64,000 bases of DNA, taken from NCBI GenBank assembly GCA_001657385.1, contig LYSZ01000007.1, positions 98,622 to 162,621 on the forward strand, in the 5' to 3' direction. Below, piece by piece: positions 1-8,033 of this stretch (position 1 is the stretch's first letter; each line of letters opens with the position of its first letter). This stretch comes from Parvularcula sp. BBD 1991-13 (GTDB lineage: Bacteria; Pseudomonadota; Alphaproteobacteria; Caulobacterales; Parvularculaceae). Both the position numbers and the translations under genes were made by a program. The notes beneath the pieces are model-generated. The model was given only the letters and a program-made list of their open reading frames with translations, was not told where the DNA came from and made no database searches.

Positions 1-42
1 TTTTCGCGACGGTGATCAGGTCTCCAAACAGCCGCATTGAAA

Positions 43-2109
43 TCAGAATCCTATGTTTATGCCCGCGGTAATTCGCCGGCCTTCATCTGGGAGATCGTCG
101 GGCGCAAAACGGGGATCGCTCGTCGGCTGGACGATATCAGCGTCAAACAGATTTCTCACCGCAAACGTGAACTGGAGGTTGTCGCTGAAATCCGGCTTGT
201 ATCTCAACGAAATGTCGGTTCTGACATAGTCGTCTACCGGCGGTCTAAAATCCCCAGGAGCTCGGGTTAGCTTACCGACGTAGTTGGCGATTATATTCAA
301 CGACACGTCAGAACGCACCTCAAGTCCGACATCAATAAAGGCATGGTGATGAGGCGTATTCGGCGCCCGTTCCCGCGTAGTTCTGTGGTTCACGTCCTGA
401 AAGGTGTAACTCGCCTTGAGCGAGATTGGCGCGTCAGGTGTGAAGGACAAAATGGACTCCACGCCCGCGCCCCTGACGCCCTCGCCGTTATCGAATGCCG
501 GGCCGGCGAGCGTGTCGATCACCACAATCTCGTTGTCTGTTCGATAGTAGAACCCGTTCAGCTCCACGAGGAGGTCCTCGCCAAACTGATGCTGTATGGA
601 TGTTTCGAAGGTGTCGATGGTCTCGGCTTCGAGATCCGGATTGCCGCTAACCAATGGTCCTTGATCGATCGTGCCAACTTCGAGAAACGTTGGTGGGCGG
701 AATGCCGCTCCGTACAGAAGCTTTATTGTCGTCTGCAGCGTTGGAGACCATACGACCGAGCCGCGCGGGTTAACCGCGCCTCCAATGTCATCATAGTAAT
801 CGTACCGCACGCCCGCCGTGAGGGTGACATTCGGACTGATCTGCCATTCATCCTGAATAAAGCCGTATACAACGTTACGATTGGTTTCATTCGTTTGTTG
901 TGGCTCTCCCAGCTGTTCCGCGAGCAACAGTTCAGGATTTCCTGTGGGAATGGGACCCAAGGGCGTCAACAGAAAGTTGCGGAAGTCGTTAATGTCGAAC
1001 GAATACTGACCAATGTATCCAATGCCGGCGCGTAACGTATGCGTCGAAAAACTCTGTGTAACATTTGCCTCCGCGCGACCGTCTATTGTTTTGTATTCGA
1101 ACAGGTTGAACGCGGCGTACGGAAAAAGAAACGGAGGGGCAGGGGTCGCCGCGCCCACTGGCGCGATCATGGTTCTGGCTGATAGGTCTGTTATCAGTGC
1201 ACGGCCTTTTATCTCAAATGCTGTTTCGTTGAACAGGGTCGAATACGCCCCGCCAACGGCTGTTAGGTTCACATTGTATTCGGTTTCATCAGAGATCAGG
1301 AACGAACTCGTATATGCAGGCTCGACATTGAAATAGCGATTGTGAAATCCATAAAACGAAAGACCGTCTGAAACTTGTGCGTCGATGCGCCCGAGCACCT
1401 CGGAACGGCCTGTTGGTAGAACGGCTGGGGCATTGGATGCATTCGTACCAGTTAGGCGGTCGAGGAAAGTCTGCGCGTCAGCTGAAACGATTCTATCCTC
1501 GTCGCCGGCGGTCCGACGTCCTTGCAGGGTGATTGTTACGCGAGCGTCGCCGATATTGTTAGACGCGATCAGATGTCCTCCATACGTCCCGAAACTGCCG
1601 CCGAACGCGCCAACCTCGCTGATTTCCTTTCTCACCGCCCCCTTGGTGATAATGTTTACGACGCCTGCATAAGCGTCCGCGCCAAAAACAGCCGAGCCGG
1701 GCCCCCGAACGATCTCGATCTTTTCAATGTTCGAAACAAGGTTGTTCCACGCGATCGGACGCCCGCCGGCGACCGGATCGCCGATCGGGGAGCCATCCAG
1801 CAAGATGAGTACTTGTGCATTCAGTTCGGTATACAGGCCGCGGAAGTTGTAAATCGGGTCGTCGACACGGTTTCGCTGGACCACCACGCCTGCAACGCGC
1901 TCCATGACTTCGTCGAAAGTCTGAACACCAAGCGCGTTTATATCCTCGGCCGTGATGGTCTCGACAACCGCCGGCGCCAACCGTTTGGATTTTTCATACC
2001 CTGTTGCGATTTCGACCGCGCCGTCGAAGATGTATTCAAGGTCATCGGCGCCTTTCGCGGTCGACAAAAGAGTTAACGACATGCAGGCAATTCGTATTGA
2101 GTATCTCAT
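43..2109 (-). CDS. TonB-dependent outer-membrane receptor
   Basis: 688-residue outer-membrane receptor for TonB-driven uptake of an unknown ligand. The N-terminus has a signal peptide ending near residue 20 (STAKGADD). A plug domain follows (ITAEDINALGVQTFDEVMERV, with LILLDGSPI and IEKIEIVRGPGSAVFGADAYAG typical of the plug), then a long beta-barrel with alternating aromatic strands ending in ITAGINIGF. The length is normal for the family. The response regulator gene lies 15 bases upstream on the same strand, so the two may be co-transcribed. The substrate cannot be read from the sequence; the absence of an obvious TonB box or FecA signalling extension argues against a transducer role. Confidence 0.93.
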   Translation of the reverse strand: MRYSIRIACMSLTLLSTAKGADDLEYIFDGAVEIATGYEKSKRLAPAVVETITAEDINALGVQTFDEVMERVAGVVVQRNRVDDPIYNFRGLYTELNAQVLILLDGSPIGDPVAGGRPIAWNNLVSNIEKIEIVRGPGSAVFGADAYAGVVNIITKGAVRKEISEVGAFGGSFGTYGGHLIASNNIGDARVTITLQGRRTAGDEDRIVSADAQTFLDRLTGTNASNAPAVLPTGRSEVLGRIDAQVSDGLSFYGFHNRYFNVEPAYTSSFLISDETEYNVNLTAVGGAYSTLFNETAFEIKGRALITDLSARTMIAPVGAATPAPPFLFPYAAFNLFEYKTIDGRAEANVTQSFSTHTLRAGIGYIGQYSFDINDFRNFLLTPLGPIPTGNPELLLAEQLGEPQQTNETNRNVVYGFIQDEWQISPNVTLTAGVRYDYYDDIGGAVNPRGSVVWSPTLQTTIKLLYGAAFRPPTFLEVGTIDQGPLVSGNPDLEAETIDTFETSIQHQFGEDLLVELNGFYYRTDNEIVVIDTLAGPAFDNGEGVRGAGVESILSFTPDAPISLKASYTFQDVNHRTTRERAPNTPHHHAFIDVGLEVRSDVSLNIIANYVGKLTRAPGDFRPPVDDYVRTDISLRYKPDFSDNLQFTFAVRNLFDADIVQPTSDPRFAPDDLPDEGRRITAGINIGF

Positions 2110-2124
2110 TCCCCAACTCCTGTA

Positions 2125-3078
2125 TCAGTCATCTTCAGTTTCTTCGTCCGCAAAAGCAGTCAGTGCTGTAGCTATTCTATGATTTGCGATGCCGCTCCTG
2201 CCCTGGCGCAACTCACGTCGCGCCGCTTCCATAGCTCGGGCGAGCCCGTTCTTCTGTTCTGACGCCGCCCGTTTCTGACCCGCCATTTGGTCGACCTGGC
2301 GCTGCAGAAAGTGCTCGGTGCATTTCCTTTCGATCGCTGACAGCGAAGCGCGTTTGGTTATGAAGTCGGTTATTCCGGAAAGCGTTAAATCAACGCGGAC
2401 ATTTTTTGTATCGTGCGCGGTTAAAGCGATAATCGGCACATCTCGGCTCCGATCTCGGATCTGGCGCGCTAGATCATCACCAGACATGACAGGCATGCGG
2501 TAGTCGGTAACGACAATGTCTGGATCGAATTCATCAAACAGGTCCAAGCCGTCTGAACCGTTCGCTGCGTCATAAACAGTATAGCTTGAGCGGAGGTAGC
2601 TCGTTAACTGTTTTCGATAATCGTCATCATCCTCTATGACGAGAACCGTTGGTCGCGGCGTCCTGTTTCGGGCGTTACCAATTGTCTCGACGATCGATCC
2701 AATGCGCGATCGCGGCAATGAGGTGACGAAGAACCGCAAGTCAAAAGCTTCGTGCTCGGCGGTTTCATTGTTTCTGACAATGATGATTGGGAGACTTGGC
2801 GTACAGATCACGCCGGAGCGAATCAGTTGAACCAGTCCAGCATGGTTCACGTTGTCAAAATTCTCCGAAGCGATCAGACAATCCCAGGGTTCTTCTTCGA
2901 TCTTATTGAGCAGTGTCCCTGAACGGTTGAGGCAGGATATCCTGAAGCCGGGTTCGCTCCTGAGAAGCGCCGCGATGTCTTCTTCAACGCGCTTATCGTT
3001 TACGGCGATGATGACGTCGGTATTTTTTTTGAGCCCGCCCAAAACAAACAATTCCTTTTTCTTGGAAGGTTTTCTCAC
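2125..3078 (-). CDS. Response regulator with tandem receiver domains
   Basis: 317 residues. Residues about 20-135 look like a degenerate receiver domain without the phosphoacceptor aspartate context. Residues 143-255 are a canonical REC domain with acidic residues D150/D151, phosphoacceptor D192 (VVTDYRMP), T220 and K242. The C-terminal 60 residues are charged and helical with no recognisable DNA-binding domain, so this is probably a stand-alone signalling regulator. The GTG start at 3078 overlaps the stop of the upstream gene (GTGA), which indicates translational coupling. No histidine kinase is visible in the window; the partner must be elsewhere. Confidence 0.85.
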   Translation of the reverse strand: MRKPSKKKELFVLGGLKKNTDVIIAVNDKRVEEDIAALLRSEPGFRISCLNRSGTLLNKIEEEPWDCLIASENFDNVNHAGLVQLIRSGVICTPSLPIIIVRNNETAEHEAFDLRFFVTSLPRSRIGSIVETIGNARNRTPRPTVLVIEDDDDYRKQLTSYLRSSYTVYDAANGSDGLDLFDEFDPDIVVTDYRMPVMSGDDLARQIRDRSRDVPIIALTAHDTKNVRVDLTLSGITDFITKRASLSAIERKCTEHFLQRQVDQMAGQKRAASEQKNGLARAMEAARRELRQGRSGIANHRIATALTAFADEETEDD

Positions 3079-3536
3079 TGCCCTTGTTGGTTAATCTGCG
3101 TTTCTTGCATTGCCGCTCCGGCTCCTCCGCTGGCCCGGCCCTTCGTCTCGACCCGGCTATGGCGCAGATCGGCGCGGATCATTTTAAAGACGTTTGAATT
3201 GCATAAGAGCGTCCGCGCGGATGAATGGGTTTCAGTGTCGCGATCGAAAGGGGCGAGCTGGACGCGTAGCCAGGCGAGGAACAGCGCGCCGATATCGGCG
3301 GTCTCCTCGTCGAGCTCCTGATTTCCGTCCAGCAGCAGGTAAGCCAGGAGGAAGGTCGGCACTGACGTGCCCGAAATTCCTGCAATACGTTGAATTTGTT
3401 CAGGTTTTAGCGGCGTGGCCCCGCTCCGCAATCGTCCGCCGTGTTGCGGAGAGATGTCGAGCGCGTCGGCCAACATTACAAGGTCGACGTCAAAGACGTC
3501 CATATATAGGCGCAGAGCTTCATCTAAGTTGTGCAT
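3075..3536 (-). CDS. Hypothetical protein coupled to response regulator
   Basis: The preferred start is the ATG at 3536, giving 153 residues beginning MHNLDEALRLYMDVFDVDLV. The frame stays open upstream to 3911, but that extension overlaps a divergent gene and has poor protein character. The N-terminal half is helical and weakly resembles a helix-turn-helix (LADALDISPQHGGRLRSG, then PEQIQRIAGISG), so a small DNA-binding regulator is possible. It overlaps the response regulator by four bases and so probably acts in the same circuit. I do not recognise a family. Confidence 0.6.
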   Translation of the reverse strand: MHNLDEALRLYMDVFDVDLVMLADALDISPQHGGRLRSGATPLKPEQIQRIAGISGTSVPTFLLAYLLLDGNQELDEETADIGALFLAWLRVQLAPFDRDTETHSSARTLLCNSNVFKMIRADLRHSRVETKGRASGGAGAAMQETQINQQGQ

Positions 3537-3729
3537 TGGCTCGGCTTGTCTATCCCGTCCCGATATTGGACGAGGACTTACGATTTGTGAAGCCTCGTGG
3601 GACAAAAATTGCACAATCGCTTTCTCTGTAAAAATTTCGCCAAAATATTGTATTGTTGGGTCTCTAGGGAATAGAATCGGAACCAAGTTTGGGCGTATTG
3701 TCCGAAAATAGCCTAAGTTACGGAAGTCC
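3537..3729. promoter_or_regulatory. Divergent intergenic region
   Basis: About 190 bases between two divergently oriented genes. It is AT-richer than its surroundings, especially around 3605-3720, and must carry promoters for both directions. I cannot pick convincing -35/-10 pairs or an operator. Confidence 0.4.
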
Positions 3730-4689
3730 GTGGGACGTTTTTTGCAAAAAATATCAGATTTGCTGAAAGCCGACGCTGGTTCAGTCGTTGAAGTCAGTGT
3801 CGACCTGTTTTTATCCCTCCGCGGCTTGCCGGGGGCCGCGGAACGTGCGGCGCAGCAATCCGCGCCGAGCGAACCTTTCGATCGGAAAGATCCGAACGTT
3901 GCGGTCGTCATCGTAGGCCGGAAAGCCCACGTACTGCACGGGTTCCGTCGACAAGCGCACTGGCGGGATCACGTGAAGGAGCGGCCGGAATTCTTGTTTG
4001 CCGCTGTCCATCGCGTTGAAAACAAGGATCTGGCTTTTTCACTTCTGGATCGCACAGAGCGACAAAAGCTTCTGGACACGTCCTTCGACCAGATTACTGC
4101 GGGTTACCGTAAACACAAATTGGAACTGAACAGCCATCGCTTAAAGGATGGTCGGCTCGCGGTGCCGCTTTATCTCGCATTTCGAGGAGCCTACCCGTTC
4201 GAGGAAGATGGGCCTTTTGATCAACCGATTAATTTGACCAAAGCGGTAGGCGTCGTTGCGGACGAGCTCCGGTTTCTCGACAAAACCGGGTGTCCGAAAG
4301 AAGTCTTTACGAGCGGCGTTCTTGCAGCCGCCATATTGGGGCTTGCTATCGATGACAAAGCCAAATCCTTTGTAACCCGTCTTGCCGAAGGCAAGGGAAA
4401 CAAGATCGACGGTATGAAGGACCCGGTTGAAGCATTGCTTACGCTCACATCTTGGTGCAGCTATATGAACCGCGCCGAGACCAATAAGTTTCAACCCGAG
4501 CTTTTTCGCCGATCGTTGAGATGCCTTGAGGGGTGGCTCGGAGAAAAAGATCCGGAAGTCACGTTGGCTAGTCCGATGATAGCCCGACGCAAGTTCTGGA
4601 TCAGCGGCAAAGCGAGAGACATTGACCCGGACCCGATCATTCAGCGCTTTCGAACGGTGAAAAATGTCGAAGGCGTTCCTGACCTTTAG
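3730..4689 (+). CDS. Hypothetical protein, 319 aa
   Basis: GTG start at 3730; no in-frame ATG lies in the first two thirds, so a later GTG/TTG is also possible. The protein is soluble, mixed charge, without signal peptide or membrane segments. Residues about 110-200 contain LLDRTERQKLLDTSFDQI and NLTKAVGVVADELRFLDK, and the C-terminus is basic. I do not recognise a family. It is divergent from the small regulator-like gene and lies upstream of the transfer operon in the same direction, so a regulatory or entry function for the element is conceivable but unsupported. Confidence 0.6.
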   Translation: MGRFLQKISDLLKADAGSVVEVSVDLFLSLRGLPGAAERAAQQSAPSEPFDRKDPNVAVVIVGRKAHVLHGFRRQAHWRDHVKERPEFLFAAVHRVENKDLAFSLLDRTERQKLLDTSFDQITAGYRKHKLELNSHRLKDGRLAVPLYLAFRGAYPFEEDGPFDQPINLTKAVGVVADELRFLDKTGCPKEVFTSGVLAAAILGLAIDDKAKSFVTRLAEGKGNKIDGMKDPVEALLTLTSWCSYMNRAETNKFQPELFRRSLRCLEGWLGEKDPEVTLASPMIARRKFWISGKARDIDPDPIIQRFRTVKNVEGVPDL

Positions 4690-4945
4690 GTCATTCTAAA
4701 ACATCCTCACTTTTGTTGATAGCAGATGAAGCGTTCACTGCGTCAACTTGTCAACCATGTTCAAACGACCTGCAAGCGTGTGCGGGAGCGTTTCAAGGGC
4801 GCGGGAAAGGCCGTTAAGCAGAACCGAAAAAGCGCAAGCATGATCGCAACCATACCATACGTGTACATACAATTGATTTGAAACCTATTTCAATTCAACT
4901 TCAGTAAATATACCGTGAGCCGCGTAATACAGTTTCAGGGTCACG
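4690..4945 (+). promoter_or_regulatory. Leader region of the transfer operon, with a possible 51-aa ORF
   Basis: 256 bases with no clear gene. A small open frame (4726-4881, 51 codons, very basic: MKRSLRQLVNHVQTTCKRVR then FKGAGKAVKQNRK) is intact but has no good ribosome site, so I do not call it. The AT-rich tract 4865-4912 is the natural place for the main transfer-operon promoter, but no consensus pair stands out. Confidence 0.35.
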
Positions 4946-5113
4946 ATGGATCTTACATCAAAGCATTTCATTCTAATCGTCCTGGTTGTCGCATTGTCGG
5001 CATGCGGAACGACACCTGAGCCGTCGGCGCAACCTGCACCCCCGGATGTTCAGAAACAACAAATTCAATTCGCCAATGGGATTTACGTCATCAAGGATCC
5101 CTCATCGCGGTGA
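4946..5113 (+). CDS. Small lipoprotein at head of transfer operon
   Basis: A 55-residue protein read directly from the sequence. It has a short basic N-terminus, the hydrophobic run HFILIVLVVALSAC and a clear lipobox (LSAC) with the lipidated cysteine at residue 18. A proline-rich spacer (PEPSAQPAPP) follows, then a short tail ending IYVIKDPSSR. It precedes the DsbC-like gene by 37 bases on the same strand, so it is probably the first gene of the operon. Small lipoproteins are common in conjugation operons (entry exclusion or pilus assembly roles), but the precise role is unknown here. Confidence 0.7.
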   Translation: MDLTSKHFILIVLVVALSACGTTPEPSAQPAPPDVQKQQIQFANGIYVIKDPSSR

Positions 5114-5150
5114 CTCACTCCGTCCGCCTGGCAAGAAAGGAAAACCTAAA

Positions 5151-5903
5151 GTGAAATGGGAAATGAGCATATTGGCCGCGCTGTGCCTCTCGCCTTTGAT
5201 GTCCGGCATTTCGGCTGCTGAAGATGCTCTCTTGCCTGAGCCGAGCACCGATATGGTCCGTGAAGCGCAAGCAAAACTCAAAGTTTCATTTAATAACCTG
5301 TCTATCGTCGACTTCAGGGAATCGCCTTTACCGGGACTTTATCAAGCCGACATCGGGGGGCGCATCGTTTACTACTCCCCTGATCCGGAACTTCTGATTT
5401 TCGGGCAGATTTTCGACAAAACCGGAACTGATCTGACGTCGCTCGCCCTGTCTGAGACTCATCTAAAGCGTCGAAAAGTCGTTGATTTGGACAAGGCCCT
5501 TACGATCGGCGCGACCCATGGGCCCGAAATAGTAGAGTTTACGAACCCTGAGTGCGGGTACTGCCGATTGCTGAATAACTTCTTTGAAGCAGAATTCGAG
5601 CAGGGCCGGCCGGTGCGGCGAAAAATCATTTTCTCAACCTCTACGGAAACGGGACTTCGCCAAGCGGAACATATTCTGTGTGCAGAAAACCCGGAACTTG
5701 CATTCAGCGAAGTTTATGCAGGGGCTGCACCCTCGCGTTTAAACTCATGCCCGGAAGGGCGTGAACGCGCGGAAGCGCACGCCCGTATGTCTAGGCAGGC
5801 CGGTATTCAGGGAACGCCGACGGTCTGGCTCGACGACCGGACAGTCGAAGGGTTTAGGTCCGGCGAAATCTTGGCGTTCCTTCAAACGAAAAGAGGCAAG
5901 TGA
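5151..5903 (+). CDS. DsbC-like disulfide isomerase of the transfer operon
   Basis: The start is the GTG at 5151, preceded by AAGAAAGGA; an upstream ATG at 4986 would run through the lipoprotein gene in another frame. The 250-residue product has a signal peptide (MSILAALCLSPLMSGISAAED). An N-terminal DsbC/DsbG dimerisation-like domain follows (residues about 35-105), then a thioredoxin fold with active site CGYC at 135-138 and the cis-proline loop GTPT near 220. Role: shuffling disulfides in the periplasm, here probably for the cysteine-rich TraN, TraU and TraH proteins encoded downstream. Its stop overlaps the TraA start by one base. Confidence 0.88.
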   Translation: MKWEMSILAALCLSPLMSGISAAEDALLPEPSTDMVREAQAKLKVSFNNLSIVDFRESPLPGLYQADIGGRIVYYSPDPELLIFGQIFDKTGTDLTSLALSETHLKRRKVVDLDKALTIGATHGPEIVEFTNPECGYCRLLNNFFEAEFEQGRPVRRKIIFSTSTETGLRQAEHILCAENPELAFSEVYAGAAPSRLNSCPEGRERAEAHARMSRQAGIQGTPTVWLDDRTVEGFRSGEILAFLQTKRGK

Positions 5904-6223
5904 TGAAGAAGCAAGTCTACCTTGCGCGTAAAGCGCTTTCTATCAAACGCCTGGGATTGGCGGCGGGATTGGCGTTTTTCTCGACCGGCGCCATGGCCTA
6001 TACCGCGCCGGCTGTTGGCGATCTTGGATACAGCATGTTCGACGTGTTTGTGAACCAGGGGCTCAAAGGCGCCCCCGGTTTCGTCGCCGCGGCGATCTTT
6101 GTGGCTTTCGGATTCGGCTCGCTATTCCGAAGTCAAATACTGCTTGGCGTTTTCGGGCTTCTTGCCGCGACCGCGCTCTTCAACGCTGACACGGTTGTAA
6201 CCTCATTGGGTTTCGTCGTTTAG
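5903..6223 (+). CDS. traA: TraA-like F-type pilin precursor
   Basis: 106 residues from the ATG at 5903 (a GTG one codon earlier is possible). The long basic leader ends at a peptidase-like site (STGAMAYTAP). The mature part has two hydrophobic segments, FVAAAIFVAFGFGSLF and ILLGVFGLLAATALF, separated by a short polar loop. This matches the F-pilin layout, in which the mature subunit is a two-helix membrane protein later assembled into the pilus. Position immediately before traL supports it. The leader is long, as in F TraA; no TraX-like acetylase is visible in the window. Confidence 0.85.
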   Translation: MKKQVYLARKALSIKRLGLAAGLAFFSTGAMAYTAPAVGDLGYSMFDVFVNQGLKGAPGFVAAAIFVAFGFGSLFRSQILLGVFGLLAATALFNADTVVTSLGFVV

Positions 6224-6357
6224 CAGCCTTGTTCGTGTTTGCGTTCCCCCAACGCACGCGCTGATCGCAGGCAGCCTTCAAAACTTACCTGGCCTACCGG
6301 GCGGAGAAAGAGGTTTTTCCGTGTGGGTTGCCTGCGACCTAAACTTGGGAAATCGAG
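6224..6357 (+). promoter_or_regulatory. traA-traL spacer with inverted repeat
   Basis: This 134-base gap interrupts an otherwise tightly packed operon. It contains a perfect 9-base inverted repeat, TCGCAGGCA at 6265-6273 and TGCCTGCGA at 6329-6337, with neighbouring partly complementary bases. Such an element just after the pilin gene could stabilise the traA message or attenuate read-through into the rest of the operon. The loop is long (55 bases), so the fold is uncertain. Confidence 0.45.
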
Positions 6358-6624
6358 ATGAAAGCACGCGTTCCTCAATATCTTCACCGTCCGGTCCAGA
6401 TTCTTTGGTTCGACAGTCATGAAGTGATGGTGTTGTGCCTTGGTTATCTCGGCATAACGACCTTGCAAGGACCGGCATGGATTGTGATCGTCGGGCTCAC
6501 CTGGGCGGCGATCTATTTTAAGCGGAGAAAGCCTCGAGGGTATCTCCTTCATCTCTTTTATCGGCTTGGGCTGTTCAAACTCAAAGGATATCCACTACCG
6601 ACCGCTGGGAGGTTTTATGAATAA
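6358..6624 (+). CDS. traL: TraL pilus assembly protein
   Basis: 88 residues, the usual TraL size. It starts with the family pattern of a short polar N-terminus (VPQYLHRPVQILWFDSHEV) and then hydrophobic stretches (LCLGYLGITTL, AWIVIVGLTWAAIYF) for inner-membrane insertion. It ends in a basic tail with the TraL-like FYRLGLFKLKGYP. TraL works with TraE, TraK and TraB in the F-type pilus assembly apparatus. It overlaps the next gene by eight bases. Confidence 0.9.
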   Translation: MKARVPQYLHRPVQILWFDSHEVMVLCLGYLGITTLQGPAWIVIVGLTWAAIYFKRRKPRGYLLHLFYRLGLFKLKGYPLPTAGRFYE

Positions 6625-7276
6625 CGCCTCCGTCGAACCTTCAACAGCGTCCAACGACGCGCCAGCCGATCGTCTCGGTTGGTCCCGGAAATTATTCGTA
6701 AACAAATTTGTCAACGACATTGACAACCTGTGGGCTGAAAACGGACTCTTAAAGCTCCTTGCCCTGTTATCATTTATGGCGTCGCTCGTCCTTTCGACGA
6801 CAGTTTGGGTTCAGGCTCAAAACACCCGCGTGATCGTTGTTCCCTTTGCATCCGGGTCGCCTGATCTCTTGATCGTCGGCGATAGGCCGTCAAGCGAGTA
6901 TCTATCGGCTATTTCGCGCAACATCGTCACGTTGACTGGAACTTTTACAGCCGCAACCGCTGAATACCAATTCACTGAAGTCTTAAAGTACGCGCATCCT
7001 TCAGCCTTCGTTGAGATGCGCGACAAATGGAATGGCATGGTGCAGAGCCTGCGCCAATATCGCGAGGCGACTTTTGCAACATATGTCATCCCGCAACAGC
7101 CGATCGAAATCTATAGCGATCGAATTCTGGTTCCCGCCATGCGCACCAGATTTGTTGGCGACAAGGTTCGCGAAGAAACCGGACAGGTGGAAATCAAATA
7201 TACGGTCGAAAATGGTCGCTTCTGGCTCTTGTCCGTCGATTTCCTTGTGAAGGGAGGCAGGCCCGATGCGAACTAG
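6617..7276 (+). CDS. traE: TraE, inner-membrane channel component (VirB8-like)
   Basis: The start at 6617 has GGAGG five bases upstream and gives 219 residues. One membrane anchor near residues 45-65 (LLALLSFMASLVLSTTVWVQ) is followed by a periplasmic domain of the TraE/VirB8-like fold. TraE helps build the inner-membrane platform of the secretion channel. The gene lies between traL and traK in the canonical F-type order and overlaps both neighbours. Confidence 0.92.
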   Translation: MNNASVEPSTASNDAPADRLGWSRKLFVNKFVNDIDNLWAENGLLKLLALLSFMASLVLSTTVWVQAQNTRVIVVPFASGSPDLLIVGDRPSSEYLSAISRNIVTLTGTFTAATAEYQFTEVLKYAHPSAFVEMRDKWNGMVQSLRQYREATFATYVIPQQPIEIYSDRILVPAMRTRFVGDKVREETGQVEIKYTVENGRFWLLSVDFLVKGGRPDAN

Positions 7277-8033
7277 ACGGGCAAATTCTCTCAGCGTCGC
7301 ACTGTTTCTGAAATGGGCGCTCGTTTTCGAGGTCGCGATCGCCGCGGACCGGACGCCCGCCGTGATCGTCGCCCCTGAATCGCCGACAAGTCTGGAGATG
7401 TCGAACCGAGACATCAATCGTATCGTTTGTACGAATGGCGTTTTTGAGGATTACCGATACTCGGGAGAGAAGGGAATAATCGTTGAAGCAGTCGGCGGCG
7501 ATGCGTTTGTAAAGTACCAGATCATCGAAGAGGGCGCGGCGCGGAAGTTTGTTACCGTTAGGTCCGAGTTTTTCTTTAAGTGCGGCGGTCAGATGTACAC
7601 GATTTTCGCGACGCCGCGAGATATAGCTTCGCAAACAATTTTTCTTGGATCGCCGCGTGCGAAAGCGGCCGAGGCCAACCTTCGTATTTTCAATCCGCTC
7701 TCCGACGAAGAGCGCGTCGTTGCAATTTCGCTTCAAATTCTTTCGGACACCGTCCCATCAACATTTTCGCGCGTTCTTCTGGAAGAGGAGTATCAAGCGG
7801 GATTAATTCCTGGCGCGGACGTGCGCCGTTTGTCTCACACTCATTTGGAAGGGATCGGCTTGTCGGCCGCGGAGTTTCAAATTCGCGCGACGAGGCCGAT
7901 GGTGCTTGACGAAGTGATGTTCGCCGACCGTAGATTTGGACGCTCAATATACGGAATTACGCTTGAGACGCCTCAACTCAAAGCCGGTGAAACGACAAGG
8001 GTTGTGCTTGTTTATCGCGGGAGCGAGCGATGA
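7266..8033 (+). CDS. traK: TraK, secretin-like outer-membrane core protein
   Basis: 255 residues with a signal peptide ending near residue 27 (LVFEVAIAADR). The body is beta-rich, with the family-typical NRIVCTNGVFEDYRYSGEKG near the start and a C-terminal beta region (GITLETPQLKAGETTRVVLV). TraK corresponds to VirB9 and joins TraV and TraB in the core complex. It overlaps traE by 11 bases and traB by four. Confidence 0.92.
   Translation: MRTRRANSLSVALFLKWALVFEVAIAADRTPAVIVAPESPTSLEMSNRDINRIVCTNGVFEDYRYSGEKGIIVEAVGGDAFVKYQIIEEGAARKFVTVRSEFFFKCGGQMYTIFATPRDIASQTIFLGSPRAKAAEANLRIFNPLSDEERVVAISLQILSDTVPSTFSRVLLEEEYQAGLIPGADVRRLSHTHLEGIGLSAAEFQIRATRPMVLDEVMFADRRFGRSIYGITLETPQLKAGETTRVVLVYRGSER

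Noticed and set aside
3537..3911. 125-residue upstream extension of the small gene at 3075-3536
   Set aside because: It overlaps the divergent 319-residue gene and is rich in S, T, R and P without domain character.
4986..5150. Long N-terminal extension of the DsbC-like gene from ATG 4986
   Set aside because: It runs out of frame through the lipoprotein gene and would bury the signal peptide; GTG 5151 has the ribosome site.
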